64,000 bases of DNA. Source: Pseudomonas sp. MAG733B. Lineage in GTDB: Bacteria > Pseudomonadota > Gammaproteobacteria > Pseudomonadales > Pseudomonadaceae. Position 1 is the first letter of the stretch. Each line of letters opens with the position of its first letter. Made by a program: the position numbers and the translations under genes. This document shows positions 1 through 9,014 of this stretch, one piece after another. The DNA lies in NCBI RefSeq assembly GCF_036884845.1, contig NZ_CP145732.1, positions 1,984,001 to 2,048,000 of the forward strand, given 5' to 3'. The notes beneath the pieces are model-generated. The model ran no database searches. It saw only the letters and a list, made by a program, of their open reading frames with translations, and was not told the DNA's origin.

Positions 1-1403
1 TTGTAGATCACACCGGTGGAACCGCTGAAGAACGCCATTGGCAGCAGAACTGCCGAGAGCACCAGGGCGATTCCGACCAGTGCACCCTGGATCTGCCCCA
101 TGGATTTCTTGGTGGCTTCCTTGGGCGACAGGCCTTCTTCGCTCATCACCCGTTCGACGTTTTCCACCACGACGATGGCGTCGTCCACCAGCAAGCCGAT
201 GGCCAGTACCATGCCGAACATGGTCAGGGTGTTGATGCTGAAACCGGCGGCCGCGAGGATGCCGAATGTACCGAGCAATACCACCGGCACAGTCATCGTG
301 GTGATGATGGTGGCGCGGAAGTTCTGCAGGAACAGGAACATCACCAGGAACACCAGCGCAACCGCTTCAACCAGGGTGTGAACCACGCCTTTGATCGACT
401 CGGTCACCACCGGAGTGGTGTCGTACGGGAACACCACTTCCATCCCTTGCGGGAAGAACGGCTTGAGGTTGTCGATGGTGGTGCGCAGCGCCTTGGCGGT
501 ATCCAGCGCGTTGGCGCCGGTGGCCAGTTTCACCGCCAGACCGGATGCCGGGGCACCGTTGAACTGGGCGTTGATGCTGTAGTTCTCACCACCCAGACCA
601 ACGTCGGCGACATCTTTCAAACGAACCTGAGAACCGTCCTTGTTGACCTTGAGCAGGATCTTGTCGAACTGCTCGGCGGATTGCAGACGGGTCTTGCCGA
701 TGATCGTCGCGTTCAGCTGGGTGCCGGGCAGGGCAGGCAAACCGCCGAGTTGACCGGACGACACCTGGACGTTCTGTGCGGCGATGGCGGTCTTGACGTC
801 GATCGGGGTCAGGTTGAAGTTGTTCAACTTGGCCGGGTCGAGCCAGATACGCATGGCGTACTGCGAACCGAACACCTGGAAGTCACCGACACCGGCAGTC
901 CGCGAGATCGGGTCCTGCATGTTCGACACGATGTAGTTGGACAGGTCGTCCTTGGTCATGCTGCCGTCACGCGACACCACGCCGATCACCAGCAGGAAGT
1001 TCTTCACTGCCTTGGTCACGCGGATACCCTGTTGCTGCACTTCTTGCGGCAGCAGCGGGGTGGCCAGGTTCAGCTTGTTCTGGACCTGGACCTGCGCGGT
1101 ATCGGAGTTGGTGCCTTGCTCGAAGGTCGCGGTGATGGTCATGGTGCCGTCAGAGTTACTTTCCGAGGACACATAACGCAGGTTGTCGATACCGTTGAGC
1201 TGCTGCTCGATCACCTGAACCACGGTGTCCTGCACGGTTTGCGCGGAAGCGCCCGGGTAGGTCACGGAAATGGCGATGGCCGGAGGCGCAATGCTCGGGT
1301 ACTGGTTGATCGGCAGCTTGAGGATCGATAGTGCCCCGACCAGCATGATCACCAGGGCAATTACCCAGGCGAAAATCGGACGGTCGATAAAAAATTTCGA
1401 CAT
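1..1403 (-). CDS. ttgB: RND multidrug efflux permease, N-terminal part (TtgB/EmhB/MexB family), cut by window edge
   Basis: Inner-membrane proton-driven pump subunit of a tripartite RND efflux system that exports drugs, solvents and aromatics through an adaptor and an outer-membrane channel. About 467 N-terminal codons are visible, starting [20 protein letters not shown]. They include the first membrane helix, the first porter loop, and a fourth-helix segment reading [16 protein letters not shown] that carries the paired aspartates of the proton relay. The start lies 3 bases after the stop of the adaptor gene, so the two are one transcription unit. The remaining half of the protein and any outer-membrane gene lie beyond the left edge. 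Family identity is secure; the choice between Ttg, Emh and Mex names is by neighbour similarity. Confidence 0.95.
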   Translation of the reverse strand, partial: MSKFFIDRPIFAWVIALVIMLVGALSILKLPINQYPSIAPPAIAISVTYPGASAQTVQDTVVQVIEQQLNGIDNLRYVSSESNSDGTMTITATFEQGTNSDTAQVQVQNKLNLATPLLPQEVQQQGIRVTKAVKNFLLVIGVVSRDGSMTKDDLSNYIVSNMQDPISRTAGVGDFQVFGSQYAMRIWLDPAKLNNFNLTPIDVKTAIAAQNVQVSSGQLGGLPALPGTQLNATIIGKTRLQSAEQFDKILLKVNKDGSQVRLKDVADVGLGGENYSINAQFNGAPASGLAVKLATGANALDTAKALRTTIDNLKPFFPQGMEVVFPYDTTPVVTESIKGVVHTLVEAVALVFLVMFLFLQNFRATIITTMTVPVVLLGTFGILAAAGFSINTLTMFGMVLAIGLLVDDAIVVVENVERVMSEEGLSPKEATKKSMGQIQGALVGIALVLSAVLLPMAFFSGSTGVIY

Positions 1404-1406
1404 GGT

Positions 1407-2564
1407 TTACTCCCCTTTGCCGCTGGAAGCCTTGTCAGCTGCCTGTGCGGGGGCCGGGTTCTTTGCGGCTACGTTGGTCGCATCGCTGGCCTTGACTTCA
1501 ATGCCAGGTTTGACGAATTGCAGGCCTTCGGTAATCAGGCGATCGCCGGCTTTCAGACCGTCTTCGATCAGCCACTGGTTGCCGACGGTGCGGCTGGCCT
1601 TGAGCTGACGCAGTTCGACCTTGTTGTCCGGCCCGACGACCAGTGCGGTCGGTGTGCCTTTGAGGTCGCGCGTCACGCCTTGTTGCGGGGCCAGGATCGC
1701 CGCGCTGTTCACACCGGCCTGCAACTGGGCGTGGACGAACATGCCCGGCAGCAGCGTGTGATCAGGGTTCGGGAACACGGCGCGCAGCGTCACGGAGCCA
1801 GTAGTCTGGTCAACCGAAACTTCGGAGAACTCCAGCTTGCCGTCGAGTTTGTACTGGCTGCCGTCTTCGAGGGTCAGCTTGACGGTCGCGGCGTTGTCGC
1901 CGGCCTTTTGCAGGCGACCGGTTTCCAGGTCACGGCGCAGTTGCAGCAGCTCTACCGAGGACTGGGTCACGTCGACGTAGATCGGGTCGAGTTGCTGGAT
2001 CACGGCCATCGCCTCGGTCTGGGCATTGCTGACCAGCGCGCCTTCGGTGACCGTAGATCGACCGATACGACCGGTCAGTGGCGCGTAGACCTTGGTGTAG
2101 CGCACATTGATCTGGGCCGTTTGCAGCGCGGCTTCCGATTGCAGGCGGTTGGCCACGGCCGTGTCGTATTCCTGGCGGCTCACGGCCTGTTCGTTGACCA
2201 GTTGCTGGTAGCGATCGGAAATCGACTTGGTCGAACGCAGGTTGGCTTCGGCGCTTTTCTGGGTCGCTTCATAGATCGATGGATCGATCTGATACAGCTG
2301 CTGGCCGGCCTTGACGTCGCTGCCTTCCTTGAACAGACGCTTGAGAATGATGCCGTTGACCTGCGGACGAACCTCGGCAATGCGGTACGCGCTGGTGCGC
2401 CCCGGCAAATCCGAGGTGAGCGTAAACGTTTGCGGCTGAAGGGTGACGACGCCGACCTGAGGCGGTGGTGCGGCCGGTGGAGCTTCTTCCTTTTTGCATC
2501 CGCTGAGCAGCGATGCCAGGGCGACGGCGGCGACCAGAGCGGTAACAGCTGGCTTGAATTGCAT
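1407..2564 (-). CDS. ttgA: RND efflux periplasmic adaptor lipoprotein (TtgA/EmhA/MexA family)
   Basis: Membrane-fusion protein linking the RND pump to the outer-membrane channel. The start at 2564 gives MQFKPAVTALVAAVALASLL followed by a lipobox ending LLSGC, so it is a lipoprotein of about 385 residues. A GAGGATTTTC ribosome-binding site precedes this ATG, whereas a longer upstream frame from 2600 lacks one. The paired lipoyl halves, the long alpha-hairpin (about residues 95-165, ending in TKVYAPLTGRIGRS) and the beta-barrel region are present. Transcription runs into the pump gene 3 bases later. It is divergent from the repressor gene, and the TtgR-type operator lies between them. Confidence 0.95.
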   Translation of the reverse strand: MQFKPAVTALVAAVALASLLSGCKKEEAPPAAPPPQVGVVTLQPQTFTLTSDLPGRTSAYRIAEVRPQVNGIILKRLFKEGSDVKAGQQLYQIDPSIYEATQKSAEANLRSTKSISDRYQQLVNEQAVSRQEYDTAVANRLQSEAALQTAQINVRYTKVYAPLTGRIGRSTVTEGALVSNAQTEAMAVIQQLDPIYVDVTQSSVELLQLRRDLETGRLQKAGDNAATVKLTLEDGSQYKLDGKLEFSEVSVDQTTGSVTLRAVFPNPDHTLLPGMFVHAQLQAGVNSAAILAPQQGVTRDLKGTPTALVVGPDNKVELRQLKASRTVGNQWLIEDGLKAGDRLITEGLQFVKPGIEVKASDATNVAAKNPAPAQAADKASSGKGE

Positions 2565-2654
2565 GAAAATCCTCGGGTCAGGCGCGAAATAAACGCACAA
2601 GAAAAGATGGAAGGTAAAAATTGGGTGCCGGGTGGATAAGTAGCATGCTAAGGA

Positions 2655-2685
2655 ATATACTTACGTTCACGGTTGTTTGTAAATA
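2655..2685. promoter_or_regulatory. TtgR/EmhR operator in the divergent efflux-repressor promoter region
   Basis: On the minus strand this reads TATTTACAAACAACC, then GTGAACGTAAGTATAT. From memory this is nearly identical to the TtgR operator of P. putida, whose core includes TTTACAAACAACCATGAATG. It sits between the adaptor gene (start 2564, minus) and the repressor gene (start 2831, plus), where it would control both promoters. A perfect 10-bp palindrome, tagcatgcta, lies next to it at 2641-2650. Confidence 0.75.
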
Positions 2686-2830
2686 CCTTGGCTGTGTATC
2701 CACGCCGTTACAGACGCCGCTGAAAGGTTGGAATTGTAGGCCCGGGGACGATACCCAAGAGCGCTCGCCCCACTTTTATTCAGCTGATATTCAGACATCG
2801 CTGAAGCATCCTGATTGAGGTTGTACTGCC

Positions 2831-3463
2831 ATGGTTCGTCGCACCAAAGAGGAAGCTCAAGAAACCCGTAGCCAGATACTCGAAGCGGCCGAGAAAGCCT
2901 TTTACGAGCGGGGCGTGGCCCGAACCACCCTGGCGGATATCGCGACCCTGGCCGGCGTCACGCGTGGGGCTATCTACTGGCATTTCAGCAACAAGGCGGA
3001 TCTGGTGCAGGCCATGCTCGACACCTTGCACGAGCCGCTGGAAGAAATGGCCAAGGCCAGCGAGAGCGAAGACGAACTCGATCCGTTGGGCTGCATGCGC
3101 AAATTGTTGATTCATTTGTTTCATCAAATTGCACTGGACCCGAAAACCCGGCGCATCAACGAAATTCTGTTTCATAAGTGCGAATTCACCGATGAAATGT
3201 GCGACCTGCGCCAACAGCGCGTGGCAGCCAGCCTCGACTGCAATGTGCGGATCGGCCTGGCCTTGAGTAACGCAGTGAATCGCGGGCAGTTGCCGGAAAA
3301 CCTCGACACCGCCCGAGCGGCCATCAGCCTGCACGCCTTTATCGATGGCATCCTGTATCAGTGGCTGTTGGCCCCCGACAGCTTTCAACTGCACATCGAG
3401 GCCGAACGTTGGGTTGATACCGGACTGGATCTATTGCGCTTCAGCCCCAGCCTGCGCAAGTGA
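2831..3463 (+). CDS. ttgR: TetR-family repressor of the RND efflux operon (TtgR/EmhR)
   Basis: A 210-residue TetR regulator beginning [20 protein letters not shown]. The DNA-binding HTH is at residues 10-57 ([19 protein letters not shown]), and the C-terminal ligand domain contains [20 protein letters not shown], as in TtgR. TtgR-type proteins bind antibiotics and plant phenolics and then release the operator upstream of ttgABC. The gene is divergent from the adaptor gene and the operator lies in the 266-bp gap. The start ATG sits just after a weak ribosome-binding region, but conservation of the [10 protein letters not shown] start supports it. Confidence 0.93.
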   Translation: MVRRTKEEAQETRSQILEAAEKAFYERGVARTTLADIATLAGVTRGAIYWHFSNKADLVQAMLDTLHEPLEEMAKASESEDELDPLGCMRKLLIHLFHQIALDPKTRRINEILFHKCEFTDEMCDLRQQRVAASLDCNVRIGLALSNAVNRGQLPENLDTARAAISLHAFIDGILYQWLLAPDSFQLHIEAERWVDTGLDLLRFSPSLRK

Positions 3464-3636
3464 AGCAAAATGCGTAATCGGCGACTTGTGTGTCAACCGT
3501 CGAAGCCATAGATGAACAGTTCTTCACGCGTCCTGTGGCAATGGGGTGCTTTTATATACGCAGGCTCGGCAGGTTGACAGGTAGCAAGCTCGGTATTTTG
3601 TAGGAATTTTGTGTCGGGTTTGTGAGCGTGCAATCC

Positions 3637-3729
3637 CTGTAGGAGCTGCCGAAGGCTGCGATCTTTTGATCTTGGCGTTATTGAACACACAAAAAATCAA
3701 AGGATCGCAGCCTTCGGCAGCTCCTACAG
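3637..3729. repeat. REP-type inverted repeat, 'CTGTAGGAGCTGCCGAAGG' family
   Basis: Two perfectly complementary 27-base arms (3637-3663 and 3703-3729) flank about 40 bases. The arm begins CTGTAGGAGCTGCCGAAGGC. The same family recurs at 16666-16741, with a single arm near 38478. The rest of the 340-base gap (3464-3803) holds this repeat and the terminator; I see no gene in it. Confidence 0.85.
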
Positions 3730-3750
3730 GGGTATCGAAGTTCTGGTAAT

Positions 3751-3785
3751 AAAAAGCCCCGGCTCTTTCGAGTCGGGGCTTTTTG
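3751..3785 (-). terminator. Rho-independent terminator after xenB
   Basis: aaaaaGCCCCGgctctttcgagtCGGGGCttttt: a GC-rich stem flanked by an A-run and a T-run, so it can act in both directions. It is placed 19 bases beyond the xenB stop. Confidence 0.85.
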
Positions 3786-3803
3786 CGTTTCAGCGCAGAG
3801 TGT

Positions 3804-4853
3804 TTACAGCGTCGGGTAGTCGATGTAGCCGACCGGGCCCTTGGCGTAGAACAGTTCCGGGCGCGCTTCATTCAGCGGCGCGTCGGCTTTCAAGCGAGCA
3901 GGCAGGTCCGGGTTGGCAATGAACGGGACGCCGAAAGCGACCGCATCAGCCTTGCCGCTGGCCAGCCAAGCGTTGGCGCTGTCCTTGGTGAAGCGTTCGT
4001 TGATGATGTACGGGCCGCCGAAGGCTTCCTTGATTTGCGGGCCAAGGCTGTCGGCGCCTTCTTTCTCGCGCGAGCAAATGAACGCGATGCCACGCTTGCC
4101 CAGTTCACGGGCGACGTAGGTGAAGGTTTCGGCCAGATTCTCGTCGCCCATGTCATGGGAATCGGCACGAGGTGACAGGTGCACACCGACGCGGCCGGCG
4201 CCCCAGACTTCGATCGCGGCGTCGGTCACTTCCAGCAGCAGGCGTGCACGGTTTTCCAGTGAGCCGCCGTAGTTGTCGGTGCGCTGGTTGGTGCTGCTTT
4301 GCAGGAACTGGTCGAGCAGGTAACCGTTGGCGCCGTGAATTTCCACGCCGTCGAAACCGGCGGCCTTGGCGTTCTCGGCGCCGGTGCGGTAGGCGTCGAC
4401 GATGTCGGCGATTTCAGCGGTTTCCAGGGCGCGCGGGGTCGGGTAGTCGGACAGTGGGCGAACCAGGCTGACGTGACCTTTGGGCTGGATGGCGCTTGGT
4501 GCAACCGGCGCTTCACCGTTGAGATAGGACGAGTGCGAAACCCGGCCCACGTGCCACAGTTGCAGGAAGATCTTGCCGCCCGCGCCATGGATCGCCTTGG
4601 TCACGTTGGCCCAGCCACGCACCTGGTCGTTGGACCAGATACCCGGGGTGTCCGGGTAGCCGACGCCCATTGGCGTGACCGAAGTCGCTTCGCTGAGGAT
4701 CAACCCGGCGCTGGCGCGTTGCACGTAGTACTCGGCCATCAGCGCGTTCGGCACACGGCCTTCGTCGGCGCGGCAGCGGGTCAGCGGGGCCATGATGATG
4801 CGGTTGGCCAACTCGAGGTCGCCCAGTTTGATCGGATCGAAAATTGTCGTCAT
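3804..4853 (-). CDS. xenB: Old-yellow-enzyme family NAD(P)H:flavin oxidoreductase (xenobiotic reductase XenB type)
   Basis: FMN-dependent TIM-barrel ene-reductase of 349 residues, the exact XenB length, opening MTTIFDPIKLGDLELANRII. Family members reduce activated alkenes, nitroaromatics and nitrate esters with NAD(P)H in the cytoplasm. The active-site HGAN (H173, N176), the QLWHVGR segment (98-104) and the C-terminal GVPFIANPDL phosphate-binding strand are all present. The gene lies 30 bases after the MFS gene, inside an arsR-MFS-xenB operon, which suggests co-induced detoxification of a reactive compound. It ends at a strong terminator. The physiological substrate cannot be read from sequence. 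Confidence 0.9.
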   Translation of the reverse strand: MTTIFDPIKLGDLELANRIIMAPLTRCRADEGRVPNALMAEYYVQRASAGLILSEATSVTPMGVGYPDTPGIWSNDQVRGWANVTKAIHGAGGKIFLQLWHVGRVSHSSYLNGEAPVAPSAIQPKGHVSLVRPLSDYPTPRALETAEIADIVDAYRTGAENAKAAGFDGVEIHGANGYLLDQFLQSSTNQRTDNYGGSLENRARLLLEVTDAAIEVWGAGRVGVHLSPRADSHDMGDENLAETFTYVARELGKRGIAFICSREKEGADSLGPQIKEAFGGPYIINERFTKDSANAWLASGKADAVAFGVPFIANPDLPARLKADAPLNEARPELFYAKGPVGYIDYPTL

Positions 4854-4883
4854 TTATTGCAACCCTCGTGAGGTAATGGTTGA

Positions 4884-6050
4884 TCAGTTGGTAGCAGGAG
4901 CCAGCTCGGGATTGCCGTTCTGGCGGAAAGTAATCAGGGTCACCAGCAAGGCGAGTACCGCGAGTGCGGCTGCCGCGAGCGGCACGCTGGTCAGGCCGAA
5001 ACCGTGGGCGATGACGCTGCCGCCGACCCAGGCGCCCAAGGCGTTGCCGACGTTGAAGGCGCCGATGTTCAGGGTCGAAACCAGGTTCGGTGCTGCTTTG
5101 CCGTAAGTCACCACGTTGACTTGCAGGGCAGGCACGGCGGCAAAACACGCGGTGGCCCAGAGGAACAGGGTGATTTCGGTCGGGATCAGCGCGACGCTGG
5201 TCCAGGTCAACACGGTGGACACCACGGCCATGGCGATGAACACGCCGATCAACGTCGCGGCCAGGCCCTTGTCGGCCATCTTGCCGCCGATGATGTTGCC
5301 GACCGTCAGGCCCAGGCCGATGAGCATCAATGTCCAGGTCACGCCACGGGGCGAGACGCCGGTGACTTCACCCAGCAGTGGCGCAACGTAAGTGAACAGG
5401 GTGAACACCGACGCGGCGAACAGTGCGGTCATGCTCAGCGACAACCAGATACCGGCGCCTTTGAGGGCGCGCAGTTCGGCACGCATGTCGAGTTTTTCTT
5501 CATCGCGCTTGGCCGGCAGGAAGCGGATCAGGCCGATCAGCGCAATCACACCAATGACGGTCACTGCCCAGAAGGTCGAACGCCAGCCGGCTTCCTGACC
5601 GAGCGCGGTGCCCAGTGGCACGCCGAGCACGTTGGCCAGGGTCAGACCGGTGAACATCAGGGCCACGGCCGAAGCACGCTTGTTCGCAGGCACCAGGCCG
5701 GCGGCTACGACTGAGCCGATACCGAAGAAGGCACCGTGACACAGGGCCGTGACCACACGGGCAAACATCAGCACGTTGTAGTCACTGGCGACTGCGCAGA
5801 GCAGGTTGCCGATGATGAAAATGCCCATCAACGCCACCAGTGCAGCCTTGCGTGGCAGCCTGGCGGTAGCCAGCGCCATGAACGGCGCACCGATGGCCAC
5901 GCCCAGGGCGTAACCGGTCACCAGCCAGCCGGCACCGGGGATCGACACACCGAGGTCGGCCGCCACATCGGGCAGCAAGCCCATGATGACGAACTCGGTG
6001 GTGCCGATGGCGAAGGCGCTCAACGCGAGGATGAGTAGCGAGAGGGGCAT
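4884..6050 (-). CDS. MFS efflux transporter, DHA1 family (YdhP/AraJ-like)
   Basis: A 388-residue major-facilitator protein starting MPLSLLILALSAFAIGTTEF. The GTTEFVIMGLLPDVA motif in helix 1 is typical of the YdhP/AraJ/PbuE-like DHA1 drug exporters, and twelve hydrophobic segments can be followed. The ATG is preceded by AAAAGGAATTAACC. It lies between an ArsR-type regulator and xenB on the same strand, so it probably exports the compound, or a product of it, that XenB handles. Substrate unknown. Confidence 0.88.
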   Translation of the reverse strand: MPLSLLILALSAFAIGTTEFVIMGLLPDVAADLGVSIPGAGWLVTGYALGVAIGAPFMALATARLPRKAALVALMGIFIIGNLLCAVASDYNVLMFARVVTALCHGAFFGIGSVVAAGLVPANKRASAVALMFTGLTLANVLGVPLGTALGQEAGWRSTFWAVTVIGVIALIGLIRFLPAKRDEEKLDMRAELRALKGAGIWLSLSMTALFAASVFTLFTYVAPLLGEVTGVSPRGVTWTLMLIGLGLTVGNIIGGKMADKGLAATLIGVFIAMAVVSTVLTWTSVALIPTEITLFLWATACFAAVPALQVNVVTYGKAAPNLVSTLNIGAFNVGNALGAWVGGSVIAHGFGLTSVPLAAAALAVLALLVTLITFRQNGNPELAPATN

Positions 6051-6085
6051 TGGTTAATTCCTTTTGGCTGGCTGACATGGGGGGC

Positions 6086-6131
6086 GTTCTCAATTGGCTT
6101 TCCCGGCGCTGCGTGAAAACCAATTGAGAAC
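6086..6131. repeat. 12-bp inverted repeat between arsR and the MFS gene
   Basis: GTTCTCAATTGG (6086-6097) and its exact complement CCAATTGAGAAC (6120-6131) are separated by 22 bases, in the short gap between the arsR stop and the MFS start. It can form an RNA stem in the arsR-MFS transcript or be a protein-binding dyad. There is no T-run, so it is not a classic terminator. Confidence 0.7.
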
Positions 6132-6143
6132 ACCCCCACAGGG

Positions 6144-6446
6144 TCAGAGCTCTTTGCTGAAGATTTTGAGGAACTCCTGAATGGTTTCCTCGTTGCGTTT
6201 GAAGAAGTGCCACTGACCGACTTTGCGGCTGCTGATCAGGCCGGCGCGTTGCAGGGTCGCCAGGTGTGCGGACACCGTGGACTGCGACAGACCGCAACGT
6301 TGATCGATCTGCCCGGCGCAAACGCCGTGCTCGTTGCTGTGGGACTGGTCGGGAAATTCGACGGTCGGGTCTTTGAGCCAGTGCAGGATGTCTCGCCGTA
6401 CTGGGTGCGCCAGGGCTTTTATTATTTCGTCGAGGTCAAGGTTCAT
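6144..6446 (-). CDS. ArsR-family winged-helix repressor
   Basis: A 100-residue ArsR/SmtB-type DNA-binding protein, MNLDLDEIIKALAHPVRRDI. The recognition helix region CGLSQSTVSAHLATLQRAGL is at about 53-72, followed by a wing (SSRKVGQWHFFKRN). Only two cysteines are present (about 43 and 52), and there is no CxCxC-type metal motif, so it may sense an organic ligand. It is the first gene of the arsR-MFS-xenB operon and most likely represses it. Confidence 0.88.
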   Translation of the reverse strand: MNLDLDEIIKALAHPVRRDILHWLKDPTVEFPDQSHSNEHGVCAGQIDQRCGLSQSTVSAHLATLQRAGLISSRKVGQWHFFKRNEETIQEFLKIFSKEL

Positions 6447-6474
6447 GGCAGTGTGCTCGTGATCAGTAAAACGC

Positions 6475-6575
6475 TATATCGCGATGAGGCGAACTTTATA
6501 TCGCTATTTCGCGATACACCAATATGATTTTGGTCTGACGACCGAGTAAATCGGTATATCGGGTTATAACGATAC
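6475..6575. promoter_or_regulatory. AT-rich repeated operator region upstream of arsR
   Basis: The motif TATATCGC/TATATCGG occurs three times (about 6475, 6497 and 6554), with inverse copies such as ttcgcgata (6508-6516). This AT-rich block contrasts with the GC-rich surroundings. It lies between arsR (start 6446, minus) and acpH (start 6616, plus). An autoregulatory ArsR operator is the simplest reading. Confidence 0.5.
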
Positions 6576-6615
6576 GGTGGATGTAGATACCAGGACGCAG
6601 TGCTAAGCTGCGCCC

Positions 6616-7191
6616 ATGAACTATCTCGCACATCTTCACCTCGGTGGCCAGCGTCCCGGTCAATTGCTCGGCAGTCTGTATGGCGATTTCGTCAAAGGCA
6701 GGTTGCAAGGGCAGTTCGAACCGGAGATCGAAGCGGCCATCCAGCTGCATCGCAGCATCGACGTATTCACCGATCGCCATCCGCTGGTGGATGTCGCGTT
6801 GTCACGGTTTTCCCTGACGCGCCGGCGTTATGCCGGGATCGTCCTCGACGTGTTTTTCGACCATTGCCTGGCGCGCGACTGGACGCTGTATGCCGATCGG
6901 CCGCTGGAGTTGTTCACTTCAGACGTTTACCGCGTACTGTCCAGCGAACAGCAATTGCCTGAGCGGTTGGCGAAGATTGCGCCGCACATGGTGGCCAACG
7001 ACTGGCTGGGTTCGTATCAGGAGTTCGAAGTGCTGGAGCAGGTGCTGCGGGGGATTTCCCGGCGCTTGACCCGGCCGGAAGAGCTGGCGCCAGCGATGCA
7101 GGAATTGCGGCGATTGTATGAACCGTTGAGCGAGGATTTTCGGTTGTTCTATCCGCAGCTTCAGGATTTCGCCGCAACTCCGCGAATTTAA
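6616..7191 (+). CDS. acpH: Acyl carrier protein phosphodiesterase (AcpH family, DUF479)
   Basis: A 191-residue protein, MNYLAHLHLGGQRPGQLLGS. It carries the HD-like metal-ligand pattern of AcpH: HLHL near the start, GDFVKG (about 23-28), LHRSIDVFTDRHP (44-56) and DVFFDHCLA (about 75-83). The enzyme removes the 4'-phosphopantetheine arm from holo-ACP in the cytoplasm. It is divergent from arsR and stands alone. It is followed directly by a REP inverted repeat starting at its stop codon. Confidence 0.9.
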   Translation: MNYLAHLHLGGQRPGQLLGSLYGDFVKGRLQGQFEPEIEAAIQLHRSIDVFTDRHPLVDVALSRFSLTRRRYAGIVLDVFFDHCLARDWTLYADRPLELFTSDVYRVLSSEQQLPERLAKIAPHMVANDWLGSYQEFEVLEQVLRGISRRLTRPEELAPAMQELRRLYEPLSEDFRLFYPQLQDFAATPRI

Positions 7192-7283
7192 ATGTGGGAG
7201 CGGGCTTGCTCGCGAAGGCGGTGTATCAGCTGACAATTGAGCTGAATGACACTCCGCATTCGCGAGCAAGCCCGCTCCCACAT
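7192..7283. repeat. REP-type inverted repeat, 'GTGGGAGCGGGCTTGCTCGCGAA' family, copy 1
   Basis: The arms atgtgggagcgggcttgctc and the complementary gagcaagcccgctcccacat sit at either end of 92 bases, between convergent acpH and olsA. The same family recurs at 18581, 27322, 36928, 53738 and 56229. Confidence 0.88.
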
Positions 7284-7312
7284 TAGGGTTTTATTCCTTC
7301 AGGTACTTCGTG

Positions 7313-8104
7313 TCAGGCTGCAATCGCCGGACGCATCGGTGCTCGTTGCGGTTCGACGATTTCACCAAACAACGCCTTCTGCACAGCCTGCTGCGCGTCG
7401 AACGCCAGTGCAGCACGCTCGCGGCCTTCACAAACGATCGGTTTGAGCAGATGAATCTCCACACCACCACGGTCATTGGCAAACAACCGCATCAGGTGCG
7501 AGAGCAAGTCATCATCTCCAATGAACGGTGCCAATGTATCGAGCTCACCGTCACGCACATAACGAATCGCCACCGGCTGCAACGCCACCTCGGAATCAAT
7601 CGCAGCCGACAACAAGCGACCATGGAAAGTACGCAGCGAACGGCCATCGGTGGTGGTGCCTTCCGGGAACATCAGCAGTGGATGCGCCTGTTCCAGATGA
7701 CGGGTCATCTGTTTGCGGATCAACTGGCTGTCGCCCGAACCTCGACGGATAAACAGGCTACCGGCCTTGGCCGCCAACCAGCCCGCCACCGGCCAGGTGC
7801 GCACTTCGGCCTTGGACAGGAAGGACATCGGCGTGAGCATCCCCAGCAACGGGATGTCGGTCCAGGACACATGATTGCTGACCCACAGCATCGGCACTTT
7901 AGGCATTTGACCGTGGACCGTCACGTCGAAGGGCAGGGCGTTGCTCAGGCGCGCCATGAAAAATCGCGACCAGCGCTGACGCCGTTCCATCGAATGGGCC
8001 ATGCCCAAGCGTTCGAACACACCGAACACACTGGCCATGGTCAGGCCAAGACCCACCACCAGCAACACCCGCGCAATTCGCGCGTATACGCGCAGCCGGC
8101 TCAT
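7313..8104 (-). CDS. olsA: Lyso-ornithine lipid / 1-acyl-glycerol-phosphate O-acyltransferase OlsA
   Basis: PlsC-family acyltransferase of 263 residues, [20 protein letters not shown], with an N-terminal membrane segment. The catalytic NHVSWTD (77-83; H78 and D83 form HX4D) and the substrate-binding FPEGTTTDG (146-154) are intact. It adds the second acyl chain to lyso-ornithine lipid at the inner membrane. Its ATG shares one base with the olsB stop (TAATG), so translation is coupled. A longer frame reaching 8410 overlaps olsB and is not used. Confidence 0.93.
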   Translation of the reverse strand: MSRLRVYARIARVLLVVGLGLTMASVFGVFERLGMAHSMERRQRWSRFFMARLSNALPFDVTVHGQMPKVPMLWVSNHVSWTDIPLLGMLTPMSFLSKAEVRTWPVAGWLAAKAGSLFIRRGSGDSQLIRKQMTRHLEQAHPLLMFPEGTTTDGRSLRTFHGRLLSAAIDSEVALQPVAIRYVRDGELDTLAPFIGDDDLLSHLMRLFANDRGGVEIHLLKPIVCEGRERAALAFDAQQAVQKALFGEIVEPQRAPMRPAIAA

Positions 8105-8859
8105 TACACAGCCGCCTTGAAGTGTTTGGCGTAGCGCGGGCAGAGTTCGTCGCGCTTGAGCAGGATGAACACGTCGGCCACCTGGAAGTCCTCGTCCCAG
8201 CACGGCTCGCCGCAGATTTTCGCGCCCAGGCGCATGTAGGCCTTGAGCAGCGGTGGCATTTCGGCGATCACGTTGGAAGGAATATCCAGAGTCGGCAGCG
8301 GTTTTTTCGGTTCGGCGCGCAGGTGTTCGGTGCACAGGTAGCGTTCGCGCAAGCGCTGCATGATCGCGTGGGCCTGGATGCCGCCGTCCTGCATCGGGAT
8401 GCTCGCGCAACCCATCAAATAGCTGTAGCCGCCCTGGTTCAGCACTTCGGCCAGTTCGCCCCAGAGCACGGCGATGGTGCCGCCGTTGCGGTAGGCCGGG
8501 TCGACGCAGGTGCGGCCGATTTCCAGGATCGGGCCTTGCAGATGGACCAGGCCATGCAGGCTGAATTCTTCTTCGCTGTAGAATTTTCCCAGGCTGCTGG
8601 CGGCGGTGTGGTCGAGCAAACGGGTGGTCGCCACCAGGCGTCCGGTGTTCAGGTCACGCACGCCGATGTGAGCGCAGTGAACATCATAGTCATCCATGTC
8701 CAGACCCAGTTCCGCGCCTTTCAGCTTGGCGTTGAACTCGCCGCTGAACACGTTGAAACGCAAGGCCTGAGCTTCCTGCAAAGCCTCGGCGCCCACCAGG
8801 CGTTCGGCTTGCAGGCGGCGTTCGTTGCCGGTGTCGCTGATGCGGGCGATCTGAGTCAT
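8104..8859 (-). CDS. olsB: L-ornithine N(alpha)-acyltransferase OlsB
   Basis: GNAT-fold acyltransferase of 251 residues, [20 protein letters not shown]. It moves a 3-hydroxyacyl group from ACP to ornithine, the first step of phosphorus-free ornithine lipid synthesis. Visible blocks are the N-terminal [28 protein letters not shown] (acyl-donor loop) and [14 protein letters not shown]. It overlaps olsA by one base and is preceded by a candidate Pho box, consistent with induction when phosphate is scarce. Confidence 0.93.
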   Translation of the reverse strand: MTQIARISDTGNERRLQAERLVGAEALQEAQALRFNVFSGEFNAKLKGAELGLDMDDYDVHCAHIGVRDLNTGRLVATTRLLDHTAASSLGKFYSEEEFSLHGLVHLQGPILEIGRTCVDPAYRNGGTIAVLWGELAEVLNQGGYSYLMGCASIPMQDGGIQAHAIMQRLRERYLCTEHLRAEPKKPLPTLDIPSNVIAEMPPLLKAYMRLGAKICGEPCWDEDFQVADVFILLKRDELCPRYAKHFKAAV

Positions 8860-8975
8860 GGCGATTCTCCGTGCGGGCTGCTCACCCGTCTTTGGGTTAC
8901 AGCGGATCGACTTTCTTTATCCAGCCTTGTTGTGCAAAGTCAGGCTATGTAGCCCCGGTGTCATCGCCATGAAGC

Positions 8976-8997
8976 TTTGGTGATGCTTATATGACAG
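8976..8997 (-). promoter_or_regulatory. Candidate PhoB box upstream of olsBA
   Basis: On the minus strand the sequence is CTGTCATATAA followed by GCATCACCAAA. The first 11-mer fits the Pho-box half-site CTGTCATAWAW exactly; the second fits weakly (TCAC core). It lies about 117 bases before the olsB start. Confidence 0.5.
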
Positions 8998-9014
8998 CCC
9001 ACGAGGAGCCTCTT

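Noticed and set aside
7313..8410. Extended olsA frame of 365 codons
   Set aside because: The first 102 codons lie over olsB in another frame; the start at 8104 overlaps the olsB stop and begins the family sequence.
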